A DNA stretch of 64,000 bases from the NCBI GenBank assembly GCA_012932295.1, contig JAAONU010000001.1:50069134-50133133 (forward strand), written 5' to 3'. Shown here one piece after another: positions 22,790-34,100 of this stretch; within the stretch, counting starts at the first letter, position 1, and the number at the start of each line of letters is the position of its first letter. The stretch comes from Cyclina sinensis (Eukaryota; Mollusca; Bivalvia; Venerida; Veneridae). The notes under the pieces were generated by a model. That model ran no database searches and was not told the DNA's origin. It saw only the letters and a program-made list of their open reading frames with translations. Position numbers and translations under genes: made by a program.

Positions 22790-23026
22790 ATGCAGATTTT
22801 AGTTATTTTAGGTTGTGGGATATGGTGCAAGCTAAAGAAAGCATCTTATTCCAGAGACACCTCTGGTTCTTTTCCATGCCAAGTGTATAGCACTGATACA
22901 TGGAACCATGGTTTGACGTCTCATCCGACAGAAAATTTGTAATGTTACTGGAGGAGCAGGGAATCGAACTCGCAACCCTTGGATTATCAGTCCAGCGTGT
23001 TACCACTGGACCACTGATCCGCTCCA
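22790..23026 (-). mobile_element. tRNA-derived SINE, minus strand
   Basis: On the minus strand the head has a pol III A box 'tggtccagtgg', an anticodon-like loop 'ctgataatcc', and a B box 'gagttcgattcc' in tRNA spacing. The body ends in 'cacaacctaaaataact'. The frame called across it (22803-23027) is a by-product. A second member of the family lies at 57150-57420. Confidence 0.8.
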
Positions 23027-23322
23027 TATATGTAAAAACATTAAATTCCGTGTTTACTTAGGTGTTTGGTTCAATGCTTTGAATTTCAATGATTTTGATT
23101 TTCCCCAAGGCATTGTATGGTTTACCAGTGTTTTATGACCTTCAATACCTGGTGTCCTAGGTAATCAGCAATTAAATGTGATCTTATAGTACGAAGTTTG
23201 CCTTTAAGATCAGATTTTTAACATTCAATCTATTATCCTAAAATTGTTTTAATATATGCATTTTAGCCACTACCAACTAGCGATACAGGACTTAGATATT
23301 ACAAGAGTGATCAGTGATCACA

Positions 23323-23772
23323 TGTGTCGCCTGATGATAGCCAATTAAGCAGTTGTATTGAGGGGTGATTGGACAGTTTGCTGGCCAAAACGCCTTTTTT
23401 ATTCAAGGTCCATAACTCAGCCAAAATCATTCAACCGTTAGATATGCAAAAGTACTTGAGGTACTGATCAATTCATGTAATATTTCATTCAAATTCCATT
23501 AGTAGTATAAGAGAGGTAGTCCGGACAAACTTTAAAGATAAAAATCATTAAAGGGCCATAACTCTGACAAAAATCACTAAACTGGAAAATGCCGACGATA
23601 TGCAAAACTAGACTTGGTACTGAACATTTCTGTAAAGTTTAGATGAAATCGCGCCAGTAGTTTTTCAGGAGTAGTCCGGACAAATTTTGTGACGGACGGA
23701 CAGACAGACAGACAGACGACGGAGTAATGGTCCCTATATGTTGCAGCTACTGTGTAGCAGGTGTCACAAAAA
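23323..23772. mobile_element. dispersed repeat ending in 'gacggacggacagacag'
   Basis: Inverted short ends 'gtgtcgcctg' (23333) and 'caggtgtcac' (23758) enclose two similar blocks ('aaggtccataactcagcc' and 'aagggccataactctgac') and a (GACA)n run. Typical of molluscan non-autonomous elements; no frame. Confidence 0.6.
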
Positions 23773-23894
23773 CAATCTATTCATTCTGTTTTTCTTACAT
23801 GTTATTACTGTTAGATGCATTTTCATAATTATATTTAATAGCATATAGAATAGCACTTAGAAAACTTTTCATACTTACATTTGTGCCAGTAAAA

Positions 23895-24105
23895 TCCGAG
23901 ACATTTGCCCAATCCCACCGTCTTTAAAGTATTATTCCTACTGGAGGGGGCGGGAGGGGGGGCGCAAATGTCTATGGTTATGTTACTACTGGGGATGGGG
24001 CAGCTGTCCCTGGTGATATTTCATGTAGGAGGCAAATGTCCTATGATACATTTAAAGACTGGTTGGTGGGGGTGGGGTGGGGGAATGTCCTTCGGTGTAA
24101 ATATC
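23895..24105. mobile_element. short palindromic element, G-rich
   Basis: The left arm 'gagacatttgcccaatccca' and the right arm around 'ggggtgggggaatgtcc' are imperfect inverted copies, as are 'accgtctttaaag' and 'ctttaaagact'-like text (23919, 24052). It is probably a MITE. The 95-codon frame here is low-complexity and not credible. Confidence 0.4.
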
Positions 24106-24582
24106 CGGATTTGGTGCCAATACCCACAAATGAGGTATACGTTACACAGATTATTTTTAAGCTATTGGTTCTTTTTCTTTCTTTCCATGTAATTACAAAA
24201 AAGTTATTAATATACTTCCTAGAATAGTGCTATTTTTTAAATATTAATATGTAAGTCTTCTTTTTATATTAACAAATATTTATTCAATGGTTTTGATTTC
24301 CCCCGATGGTTATTATGGATTTGACCGGTGCTGTATGATCATCAATACCCGGGGTCTATGGTAACAAGCAGGTACAATGAATTATATAATTTGAAATGTA
24401 TGTTTAGGTTTGAATAAATTCAAAACTTTGTTCCTAATAATTGTGTCGTGAACATTTTTACCAGAGTAAAACTGCACATGTGATTAGCAGCAAATGCAGC
24501 GTAACTTGGAAGAAAATCAAAGGTTGAAAAGAAGAGTTTTAAATTTCTTGAATTATATATATATACATACATATTTTTCCAG

Positions 24583-24640
24583 ATCTAAATAAATGTTCTA
24601 GTAACACATCCGAGTGCAAATAGAATACATTGAATGAATA
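24583..24640 (+). pseudogene. decayed calcium-binding EGF exon
   Basis: After an intact acceptor 'tttttccag' the frame reads 'DLNKCSSNTSECK' and then a stop. It resembles the start of the intact exon at 24896 ('DIDECTSNTSGCEQNC'). The Glu before the first Cys has become Lys, the rest is unreadable, and there is no donor. A dead duplicate of its neighbour. Confidence 0.7.
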
Positions 24641-24895
24641 CACAATGGTCCTATTTCTGTCCTTCCGACATGTTTTACTGCTTGGAGAGAGGGGAAAACC
24701 CCAGCATATTATGTGATGTCCAAAAGACTGTTAAAATTGTTTGTCTTATTTGATATCACTTTATGTTTACTTTATGCAGAACACAAGCAGTGAATATTAC
24801 TTATAATTCATTTGCTGTTTCGCGTTTGTTTCAGAAAGTTAGATTAATTATGCTTAGCAGATAAAGTTGATAGGTCCATGTTTCATTTTTTCCAG

Positions 24896-25018
24896 ATATA
24901 GATGAATGTACTAGTAACACATCTGGGTGCGAACAAAATTGCACGAATACACCAGGATCATATTCTTGTTTTTGTGACATAGGATACAGTTTGGATGAAA
25001 ATGGAAGATCCTGCAATG
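24896..25018 (+). CDS. calcium-binding EGF exon 3
   Basis: A 123 bp exon, phase 1 at both ends, between 'attttttccag' and 'gtacgt'. It reads 'DIDECTSNTSGCEQNC', 'CTNTPGSYSCFC', 'GYSLDENGRSCN': six cysteines, calcium ligands and the CxNTxGSYxC motif are complete. It would join in frame to the exon at 16865-16987, about 7.9 kb upstream, the intron being swollen by transposons. It sits between two decayed sister exons. Confidence 0.92.
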
Positions 25019-25117
25019 GTACGTTTAAAAGACATTTATATTTCCTGATTACTGGTACACTACTGAATAATAATTTTATAATGCTACCCTAAAACTGATA
25101 CAAATTTATACATAGGG

Positions 25118-25235
25118 TTCGTACACTGCTGAATGTATGGATAGTACCCACAGATGCGGACAAAATGCTTTAAATTCGCAAGGATATTATAATTTTCTTT
25201 GTCCTCGGGTACGAGTTTGTTATGAACGGTACATT
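25118..25235 (+). pseudogene. decayed calcium-binding EGF exon
   Basis: The frame around 25128 reads 'AECMDSTHRCGQNA', then 'LNSQGYYNFLCPR'. Length and spacing match a calcium-binding EGF domain, but the third Cys is Ala, the fourth region has lost its Cys, and a stop follows. No good acceptor. A relic. Confidence 0.6.
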
Positions 25236-25599
25236 CTGTAATTTAAAATTATATAATTATCTACATAATCTATCCTGCTGAAAGCTAACTAAGCACAAGA
25301 GACACTATTCTCCTAAATTTAGGTTTTAGTTGCATATCTTTTTGAATTGTAAATTTAAGATTTTACATTAGATCTATACATGTACGTAGATATACAGGGT
25401 AAACTGCTTCTCAATCAACATCATCAAAATGGTATCCGCTGTTATCCAGTGTTTCGGCTATTTCCATGAACAATTTCGTAGCGGGTGGGCATAGTGATAA
25501 TCAAGCACTGCGTATTGGTTGATTGCCTCCAAGTTACTCCCACCGTCTTAGGCACACCTAGCTAGACGCACCTTCAGCAGCTTGGCTCAGTCTCTTGAT

Positions 25600-26957
25600 G
25601 CCCTTTCGTCTCTCTCTTCCAGTAGTCTGAATTGTTGTCATGAGTCTGCATACGGACTGCGAACAGAACCCCCTAACGTCTACTTCATGTATGCCAGTCT
25701 AGTTGCCTGCTAAGTCCCAGATGCTCTATGTACTTTGCTTAATTCCTCTTATAGTCCTCCTAACCTTTTGTCTCCTATTGCACCGTTAGCTCGATGACAT
25801 TGGGCTTCATCCCGGTCTTGGACCACAGATCACGGTCTTTGTTTCAAGATGGTCTGAACAATGTTTTGGAATACAAGTCTCATCCTGAGGTCAACTTCCA
25901 TGTTTCATCCAGCAGTGCAGTCAAAGATCGATGCTTGCTGTGGGTTTGTAGTTTTCTTGTAGTTTCACCCGGCTTGACAAAGTCAATATACTTTGTTGGG
26001 GTTACTTCTACGTTCCTTCTTTCTCCCTAACTCCAGTCAGTCATCAGACTCTGAGAAGACTGTGTCATGTCTCTATCTGTATCTTCCTTGTGTCAGTGAT
26101 GTTGAACAGGATAAAGTACATGCTCTAGTGTGTCTGGTCTGTCACATATGCTACATTTAGTGTCAACTTTGCGTCCCTATGGGCAGAGGTTTGCTGGGGA
26201 TGGTTGAAGATCATAGACAGACCTGATGAGAAACGAAAGTCTCAGTGGTTCATACTCCCCAGGTCAACTTCCTATCTGTGGTGTTTCATGTATCCAATGT
26301 TCCCTGTGATTTCATTTTCACCACCCTCCTGAGGTCTGGCTGGATCAAGTCTCGCTTTTCTTTTTGTTCAGATCTTTTCCACTATAATGTCTTGGCATTT
26401 CCATACATTGACGTCCGAGAGCAGTCATTCCGATATTGACTTTGTTTTTGAGTGACCTCTCTGTCCGGCTTAAAGTCTCTGATGCTGACAATTTCCTGCT
26501 AGTGCAAGTTACAGTCTCGTGGACAAATTCATCGGGAGAATCTCTCATAGATAACACCAGTCTTGTCTTGCCTGTCTTGATTTCTTCTACCAGTGAGGAC
26601 AGTGGCAGCTGTAGCTTGTTGCTCTTACCATACTTTCCTAAGCTGGTGAAGCTTGGAGGTATTCCTAGCCACTTTCTGAGGTGTCGGTTGGTGATTCTCT
26701 CCAGGCCTTCCATTGTTGAGCTAGGTACCTCCTATAGCATCAGTGATAAAATCAGTCTTGATAGTTCGGCATGCAGGTAGTGTCAGTTTTTGAACATGCT
26801 GCAACGATCGATCTTCTTCAAGCCGTCCTCTTACCTGATTCACAAACTTCTTAACAGTGCCCCTATTCTGTAAACTAGCGTCAAACCAATTGCTCAGACA
26901 CTTTATTGGACTCTTCACTATAGATGAGCCATGTCTGTCAGTGCTGTCAGCATCCAT
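25600..26957 (-). pseudogene. reverse-transcriptase retroelement C-terminal relic
   Basis: Two readable frames (26721-26957 and 26345-26713) resemble the region after the RT catalytic core in a retroelement family frequent in molluscs and fish. The best pieces are 'ITNRHLRKWLGIPPSF' and 'GKYGKSNKLQLPLSSLVEEI'. Further along the minus strand, broken frames between 25700 and 26200 hold a zinc-finger-like 'CSICDRPDTLEHVL' and a segment 'DLWSKTGMKPNVIELTV', which looks like a PD-(D/E)XK-type nuclease strand pair. No RT catalytic motifs remain. The family name is uncertain: possibly an RLE-type LINE. Confidence 0.65.
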
Positions 26958-26959
26958 CT

Positions 26960-28300
26960 AGCTTGTATAATATATTTTATATTTCTTCAAGAAATTAAGG
27001 AAGTTTTTGGCAAGACGCACATTAAATGCCTCGTCATATGGATAGTTTGGTTAGAAAAAATGACCTTACAAACATTGGATGTCGCAGCAAAGCTGAATGT
27101 TAGTGTATGAACAGTTTATTTGGGCCTACATGACCAAAAGGCGTTAATAAGCTGCTGACTTGGCCCTCTTTCTATACAGCTTAGCAAATATGGTACATCT
27201 GGTAATAGTACGTTCATAAACAATTAATATTATTGGCCTTATTTTAAATCATTTTGTTTTGTTTATCGTATGTTTCTTTATTTAGACTAATTATAAATCA
27301 AAGGGTATGTATAGACACTTTATTTACAAGAGCATTTAGAGGTAATGATTTTATTACAGCTGTAGTTAATGCGTGTACTTAAATTACCTATACTCTGTTC
27401 CAAATAACTTAACGAACATACTACATCTCCTTTTATTGAAAATCATATCGAGCCACTTTTTCGTTGTCTATATATCATGAATCAAATCAACATTTGTGAA
27501 TACAAAATTTAGCAAATGCAAATTCTAAGCTGTCAATGTATCAAAAATTATATAAACATTTTGATATAACGTGGAAAAATGAAGCAAATACAAATACTTA
27601 GAAATATTTTATGTCGTATTCAATATACAGCAGATGACGCTGTATAGGTCATTATTATCTTTTTCTTATATAATGACGGAGAACTGATTATAATTCAGTG
27701 ATATTTCATTTCACTCAATGACTTGAATAGCGCTGACTGTTTATTACCACTCTCCTTGATCGTGTTACATTAGATGGTTCATTACTGCGGAAAGCCTGAC
27801 CTTGATTGGGAAAATATCTAGTTGCATCGGATCAACGACTGAATATGACTTTTGGTCGTAATTTTTAATGATCTTTACTGGTTCCCATGTTTTTCCTGAT
27901 TAAATATGAACTGAGTCATTCATTTAAACGGTGCAGAGGGGATTAGCGTTTTTGTCGTGTTTTTTTTTCTTTTGCGTATACCTTGACTGCATTGCCTTTT
28001 TATGACTAGAGAAGAAGGAATAGTTTCAGGTTGTGATTTTTTTTTCTGTTTTCGGTGGATTGACTTAGTTCTATGGCCCATGGGTAACTTCAATGGTAAA
28101 AAAACAGTCAAAATAATATTTCTATATTCAAGCAGACCTGTTTATGGGTTTGACCACTAATTATGCTTTGTAAGCTAGCAATAAAACAGTATTTTCTGCT
28201 AAACCATTCGATGTTGGAAAAGATGGAGATGTTTCCACTCATGTGTTAAATTTGCAAATTATTGCGAGGAAAATGGGGATCTATTGTCACTGATAAAAAG
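26960..28300. other. intron, no gene
   Basis: AT-rich. The 63-codon frame at 27920-28111 (minus) is lysine-rich and shows no family. Nothing else supported. Confidence 0.55.
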
Positions 28301-28499
28301 TTGCAGAAACCATAACGCGACATATGTAGATTAAGTTAATAATTTTGCTCGCTGTTGTGTATCCGGTAATTCTGATTTCCAACAATCGACTATTATTATC
28401 GACTGCGTCGAGATAGTCATTTCCATCAACCTGGGAAATGTCGGTGCCTATATTTTGGGAGAGCCGTCTTGGGAATTAGTGCGGGAGAAGCGATTCTTT

Positions 28500-29900
28500 C
28501 GCGTTTAAATCTCATGTTACCTGTGTACACCTGCGTCAAATTTTGCACGCGTCATCGGGAATTCTAGTAACGTCTTCAGTTTTACTAGGGTCAGCTTTGT
28601 CCGAAAAAAAATGGGACCTCAAAGAACCTATAGCGCATTTATCAAGATTAAACCTGATGTCTGCATCTCATGCGCTATGAAGGGTATTACGCAAGCTTGC
28701 GTCATGTTCGTCTGTCGTACGATCACTTGTAACTGCATGTCGTCAACGATGGCATAAATGCCTGAAAATCTTGGGGTGGCTGTGTTTTCTGATTGTGGAT
28801 TTTCTTGATATGTGTTTTTCATTTTTCTAATAGTTCTTGTACTTTATCTTGAAAAATGACACCTGATGAATCAGTACCAAATAATAACTTTTAGAAGCGC
28901 CATCTACCGAATGGCGTCGAGAAAGTTTTTCACATTGAGAAATCTTTTTCTAATTGTGTACACCAGTGTACATGAGTGATGTCTAGGATACTGAAGTGTG
29001 AATCACCTGTTAAATCTGTTGTCACATCTTCCAGAGTAGGCAAGCAATGCGGTCTACATATTGCATCATTTCAGGCCTTTGGGTCAACGCAAAGCTTCAG
29101 TTTGCCAGGTTTGGACTACTATTGAATTAATCCAGTCTGTTGGTTTTGTGACCTTAGCTATTATTTTATCTCTTTCCATGTGGAGCAGTTCTTGTTTAAG
29201 TCCCGTTTTCAGTGCCTCTTGAACTATGCGTTGGGGTTTACGATATTTTCTTTCAAAATACAACTTACATTTTCCGTAAAGTTTACCTTAATCTTTTAAT
29301 AAGCCTCCGAAGCTGTTTGGTCAAGGGCTGAAGGGTTGCTGTAGGCGACTTGTCTACAGAACAAGCCAGGTGTAACACGCCTAACTCAAGACTTGATTGT
29401 AACTCGTCCAGAGACTGGGCGGAAGTTTCCACTACGTAGAAGGTTGCATTTATGCCGGAACTTTTGTATGTGCACTGGAAGTTCAATTTTCTATTTACTT
29501 TGAAATGATCCCCTTAAATACAAATTAAGTTTACTGTCCGTGGACTCCATAGGGTAACTCAATCTTAGATGCTCATATATCTGGTACAAGATTATATTCA
29601 CTGCACTGCCAGTATCCATCTTGAACATGAGAAAAAATTGGTTTAGCGTAGGCTGCACGTAATTCTTTTATTTGTCATAGTGAACTTGCAACGATTTTTC
29701 GTCATCTGCAGTTAAGTTTGATGTCTGCTGTATATCTCTGCCTTTCTCGTCCACCTATATAAGTAAATATGCGACAGTCTCCTGTGTTTTCCTTCGCTTT
29801 AATGAGTCTATTAAAATTTAAGTCTATGTGTCTATGAAATCTTTCCCATGTTTCTTGCAAATTTGTCCTGTCTCAGTCTATTATCGGTGGTGTGATTCCT
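28500..29900 (-). pseudogene. Ty3/gypsy retrotransposon pol relic (protease, RT)
   Basis: On the minus strand, in order: an aspartic protease with 'MDTGSAVNIILYQIY' near 29620, a continuation at 29283-29486 ('GINATFYVVETSAQSLDEL'), the RT start with 'KIIAKVTKPTDWINSIVV' near 29150, the RT active-site strand 'GIYAIVDDMQLQ' near 28750 (DD pair present), and a piece 'FNLDKCAIGSLRSHFFSDK' near 28610. Frameshifts and stops throughout. No LTRs or gag recognised. It is a fragment in an intron of the EGF gene. Confidence 0.75.
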
Positions 29901-30116
29901 GACATACCCATATTTAATGTTAAACTTGTATAACTTAACTAGTTACGATAAATAAATCCACAGAATTTATAACACGATGTTGTGTTTTTTGTTATAAATG
30001 GTACGTTCAAAACCAACATATATTACTTGCATATTTTTAAGCATCTTTATTCCATTTTTTAGTACTCGGAAAACATAAAATTACCAGTAGAAAATAACAG
30101 TCTATTTCCTTCTGGC

Positions 30117-30119
<3 letters not shown>

Positions 30120-30150
<31 letters not shown>
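30120..30150. repeat. poly-T tract
   Basis: About 31 T residues directly before a half EGF exon. It could be the reversed A-tail of a retroposed insertion that removed the 5' half of that exon. Confidence 0.9.
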
Positions 30151-30155
<5 letters not shown>

Positions 30156-30194
30156 AAACGGATTTATAAGCTCTGTAAAAGGAAGTCAGTATGT

Positions 30195-30272
30195 TCATAC
30201 ATACACCAGGGTCTTTAAATTGTTTTTGTGCCAGTGGATACAGCCTGCATAAAAATGATACATCCTGTAATG
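30195..30272 (+). pseudogene. 3' half of a calcium-binding EGF exon
   Basis: The frame reads 'HTPGSLNCFCASGYSLHKND' and ends 'SCN' at a donor 'gtaaat' (30273), matching the second half of the exon at 24896. The first half, with acceptor and calcium ligands, is missing; the poly-T tract lies just upstream. The Tyr of GSY is lost. Not usable as an exon. Confidence 0.65.
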
Positions 30273-31059
30273 GTAAATTCAAAAACCGTATATATTTTGG
30301 CCTTATTCTGTACTTTATACAAATTCATCTTTCTTATATATTGTAAAGGTAAGTGAAACATTCTGACACAGGCTGACCTCATTTATAAATTTATGGAACT
30401 TTATTGCGATCCGTGAAAAAAATCATGACCGGCAGGGGCGTTTCCTATTTTCCTTAAATGTCTATTAAACTGGAAATCTTTCATAGAAACTGCAGGTCCA
30501 CTCTAAAAATAATTTTGCACAAATGTTTTCCTGTGGAATTCATTGCAATTTGTGAAATTGCGTGGCCGCCAGGGAAGGAGGGGCTTCTTTCATTTAATTT
30601 CATATAGAAAACTTTAAAATGTTCTCCTTAGAAACTGCAAGTCCAACCTGAAAACAACTGGCACAAAAATGTTTCTCGGGTGAACCTCTATACTAAGTTT
30701 GAAATTTATTGTGATCTGTAAAAGAAAACATGGCCCGGTGCAGGCAAATATTTTCCTTATAGTTTATACAGAAATATAAAACCAAATCTTCTTAGAATCA
30801 GCTGTTTAAAAATGAAAATATTAGGCATGAATATTGTTTGAGTGACCTTCTAAAAAAGTATAATAAATATATATAAATGATCCATGAAAAAAAATATTGC
30901 CACCAGGGGCGTAGCCTATTTTCCTTTATGTCTTTGTGTGACAACTTCCTTAAATAATTTTTAAGAAATGTTCATGCACAGAATGTATAACTTAGCCCTT
31001 GACCTTTATGTAACCTGGACAATGCATATATACATGATTTTGCAATAAAATTTGTGTAA

Positions 31060-31140
31060 ACAGTTCAACCTTACAAGGATCATATAAATTTTTGTGCAAT
31101 AAAGGATATCTTTTAGACCAAAATGGTAAATCTTGTAAAA
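31060..31140 (+). pseudogene. 3' half of another calcium-binding EGF exon
   Basis: The frame 'LQGSYKFLCNKGYLLDQNGK' then 'SCK' matches the second half of the EGF exons, but the fifth Cys is Phe ('YKFLC' for 'YKCYC') and no 5' half is present. A relic. Confidence 0.6.
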
Positions 31141-31149
31141 CTATTATCT

Positions 31150-34100
31150 TTTCTTAATTTTGTAAGTTTTTGAAACAATATTTCTACTACACTATTGAAG
31201 AAAATGAACAATCGTACACATGCATGGACATATCATTTTATTTTCATAAATTTAAAGTTGATATTCGTCTTCCAGTATAAAATTATAACTTTGTATAATT
31301 AGCCAGATAAATACCTGGGCATAGTATGTTATTCTCTTTCCAGACATTGATTACAGTCGTTAGATAAAAGCCACTTAAACAGTGGGCTGGGCAATTGGAT
31401 TGGATTGGACTGGACTGATTATTGCAGCTGATTATTGATTATTATGTACAATACAGCTTATTCTTCTAAAATATTAATGATATTGTTGCTTTGGTGGCCT
31501 TCTAAAATTGAACCTAACTGACACAAATAGTTCAAAGATAGCGCAGTGTTGATTTCAGACAGGAAAGATTCCAACAGGAATGGGATTACTTAGAACAGTA
31601 CTATTATATATGGAATTCAACAGGAGAATAGACAGGAAGATTAACAAACACCGATTAACATTAGGTGTAATATGTTCGATGCAAATGTGTTGCCGATTGT
31701 GAATCATATTTGTAAAGAGTTGAATATTTGAAAGCGGATAACAAATAATTTGTTTTTGTAATGGTACTTTAATGAAAACGTCAGCTAGTATTTTGCTAAA
31801 TCATTGTTTTATATTTTCTATATTTTTATCATAAAACTAATGTTTTGCTATATCACTATTTTATATTTTCTATTTTTCTATCATAAAACTAATATTTGTT
31901 ATACCACTAAATTATATTTTCTATATTTTTATCATAAAACTAATATTTTGCCATATCACTATTTTTATTTTCTAAATTTGTTTCATGAAAATCGAAACTA
32001 CCGTTTAAGTTGAATATTAAAATTGCATATTGTATATTTAGAAAATTCAAAGATGAAATATTGAACTGATTCCAGATATAAAGAACATTACTGATAATCA
32101 AGAATTATTACAAGATTTATGATTTGAAGAAAGAGTCCTTGAACGTGGATCTTTTAAATCATTATTAGTTTTAGATAAAGAAGACGACAAAGCTAAAACA
32201 GAGGAAAACAGTTTTAAAGTAAACACTATGACCGGATTAAGTTATAAAAACTGGAAATATATGAAAAAGCTAAAAAGTATACAGTAAGAAACTGTACTTC
32301 ATATGATTTGATCAATTTAGCGGATGTATTTAATTTCGTTTTGATATGTTCTTAGAGTCATTAGACAAATTAATTGTAGACAATTGTGAGATATGTTAAC
32401 ATGATTATTTGCATTTTTTCTTTATTCTGAGCTTAGATATTAGACAACTATTTAGTTATCATGCTATAATAAGAAATCATACAACTATTTAGTTACCCGC
32501 TTTATAGCATTGATCTTTTGAATTTGTTCCAGTAGTTTATACCCTTAACGAATGTATCGGCTGATGCACTTAGCTACTCACACACATTTAACTAGATATT
32601 TTAATAAGTTATTGTATTGTGATGTTATTATTTTTTGTGCATGCACACATGTTCGTAAATATATCATTTATAAAGATGTGTTGAAGTGAAACAAATGTAT
32701 GTCCTTTTGTTCTAAGTTATGACAGGAGCTGTACAGGCAGCACGAAAAAACAACAACATTGTATCGAGACAAATAAATAAAAAAACTCACGTTACTGTCA
32801 CATAGACGCATTTATATAAGTTACAATAATAATCAAATGATTCTGGTATTTCTGTTTTAAGTGCAACATTATTTATGATTCGACTAAGCACAGTATATAA
32901 GAATCAATTTGTCCCGGATCATTTGATTTTTGATACATTTCTATGAAATTTGAAATGTTTAAAAGGAGTAATAAATTAAGTCCATATTTTAATTTTCCTA
33001 ACTGTAATATTTTTTCACATTAATGTGCTCCTATTTCTCTTATAAAATATCCAAAATTGATATTCAGGCAAGGCCCAGATCAGTCATTTGTCATTTTCTA
33101 AACCCTCCAAAAGTGTCAGCTCATAATTTAGACTCGGGAATCGGGAATCTTTTCGCTGACTAATCTTCTAATCTTGAAGGGTCCAATTTACCTGATTACG
33201 GTCCCATCCAAGACACTCCGTGATGAGAGATTGCTGCAAAGGGGTGCATATGGCTTACACTTTATACAAACTGTCCTTTGGAGTGCAGTTTTAAGAAACC
33301 CACCGTCTCTATTAGATTCTAGAATTTTCAGATGCCTTCATACTTGTACGTTCTCTGTTTACTGAAAATTTCTACAAAATGTGCATAAAAACGAGAGAAA
33401 CTTCACATGAACCAGGTTGGAAATATACTCAAACCACCCATATTTTTGTCGAATGCCATAACCCGCGCTCCCTGTGCAAGTTCCTGATTTTTCGGTAAAG
33501 GTAACAACAATACCTACTGTTTACATGTATGCACTTAATGCATTAAAATGCTTACAATATTAATCGTGTGACTATAAATTACAAGTGACCTTTATAAATG
33601 ACTTAACTGAAGATGATAAATAGCGTTAGAAATATAAGAAATTTGACCCATCCAAAATTATTTTTACATAACATGTTAATCACTTAGTTAATACATGTAT
33701 TTATTTGTAACTTTAAATTGTATTAAAATGATGAAGAGGTTTGTATGCCAATATCAATAGCTTTATGCCTATATTTTTGTCCTATACTCGTTATATAATT
33801 CTTCTTTTATTTAATGTATAGTTAATCTTCATACAAAGATCTTTCTTGGGAAGTCCAGTATGTTATTTTTTTGCACTTACCTCCTCCTGGCGTTTAACAC
33901 AGATATGTATTATATTAGTTCTTTCTCTAATAAAGTGTCTACCGTTCATATCCGGTATGAGTCTTAATCCTTCAGCTACGAATCGACTTGAGAGGTAGCT
34001 TTCGTTATATTTTGAAGTCATAAGTATCCACATCACCAAACAGTTTAATAGTTATATTTTATTGGTATTTGCTTGATAAATGTAATTTTTAGTTTAGTGT

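Noticed and set aside
22951..23026. Functional tRNA gene
   Set aside because: The cloverleaf is imperfect, and the head is followed by a SINE body shared with a second copy; it is a SINE head.
30037..30282. Minus-strand frame with a poly-Lys run
   Set aside because: The Lys run is the poly-T tract read backwards; the real signal here is the plus-strand half EGF exon.
31804..32013. Tyr/Phe-rich membrane-like peptide
   Set aside because: Translation of a 52 bp AT-rich tandem repeat.
32070..32130. Possible EGF exon start or last exon after 'ttccag'
   Set aside because: The frame stops after about 14 residues and has no cysteine; too weak to call.
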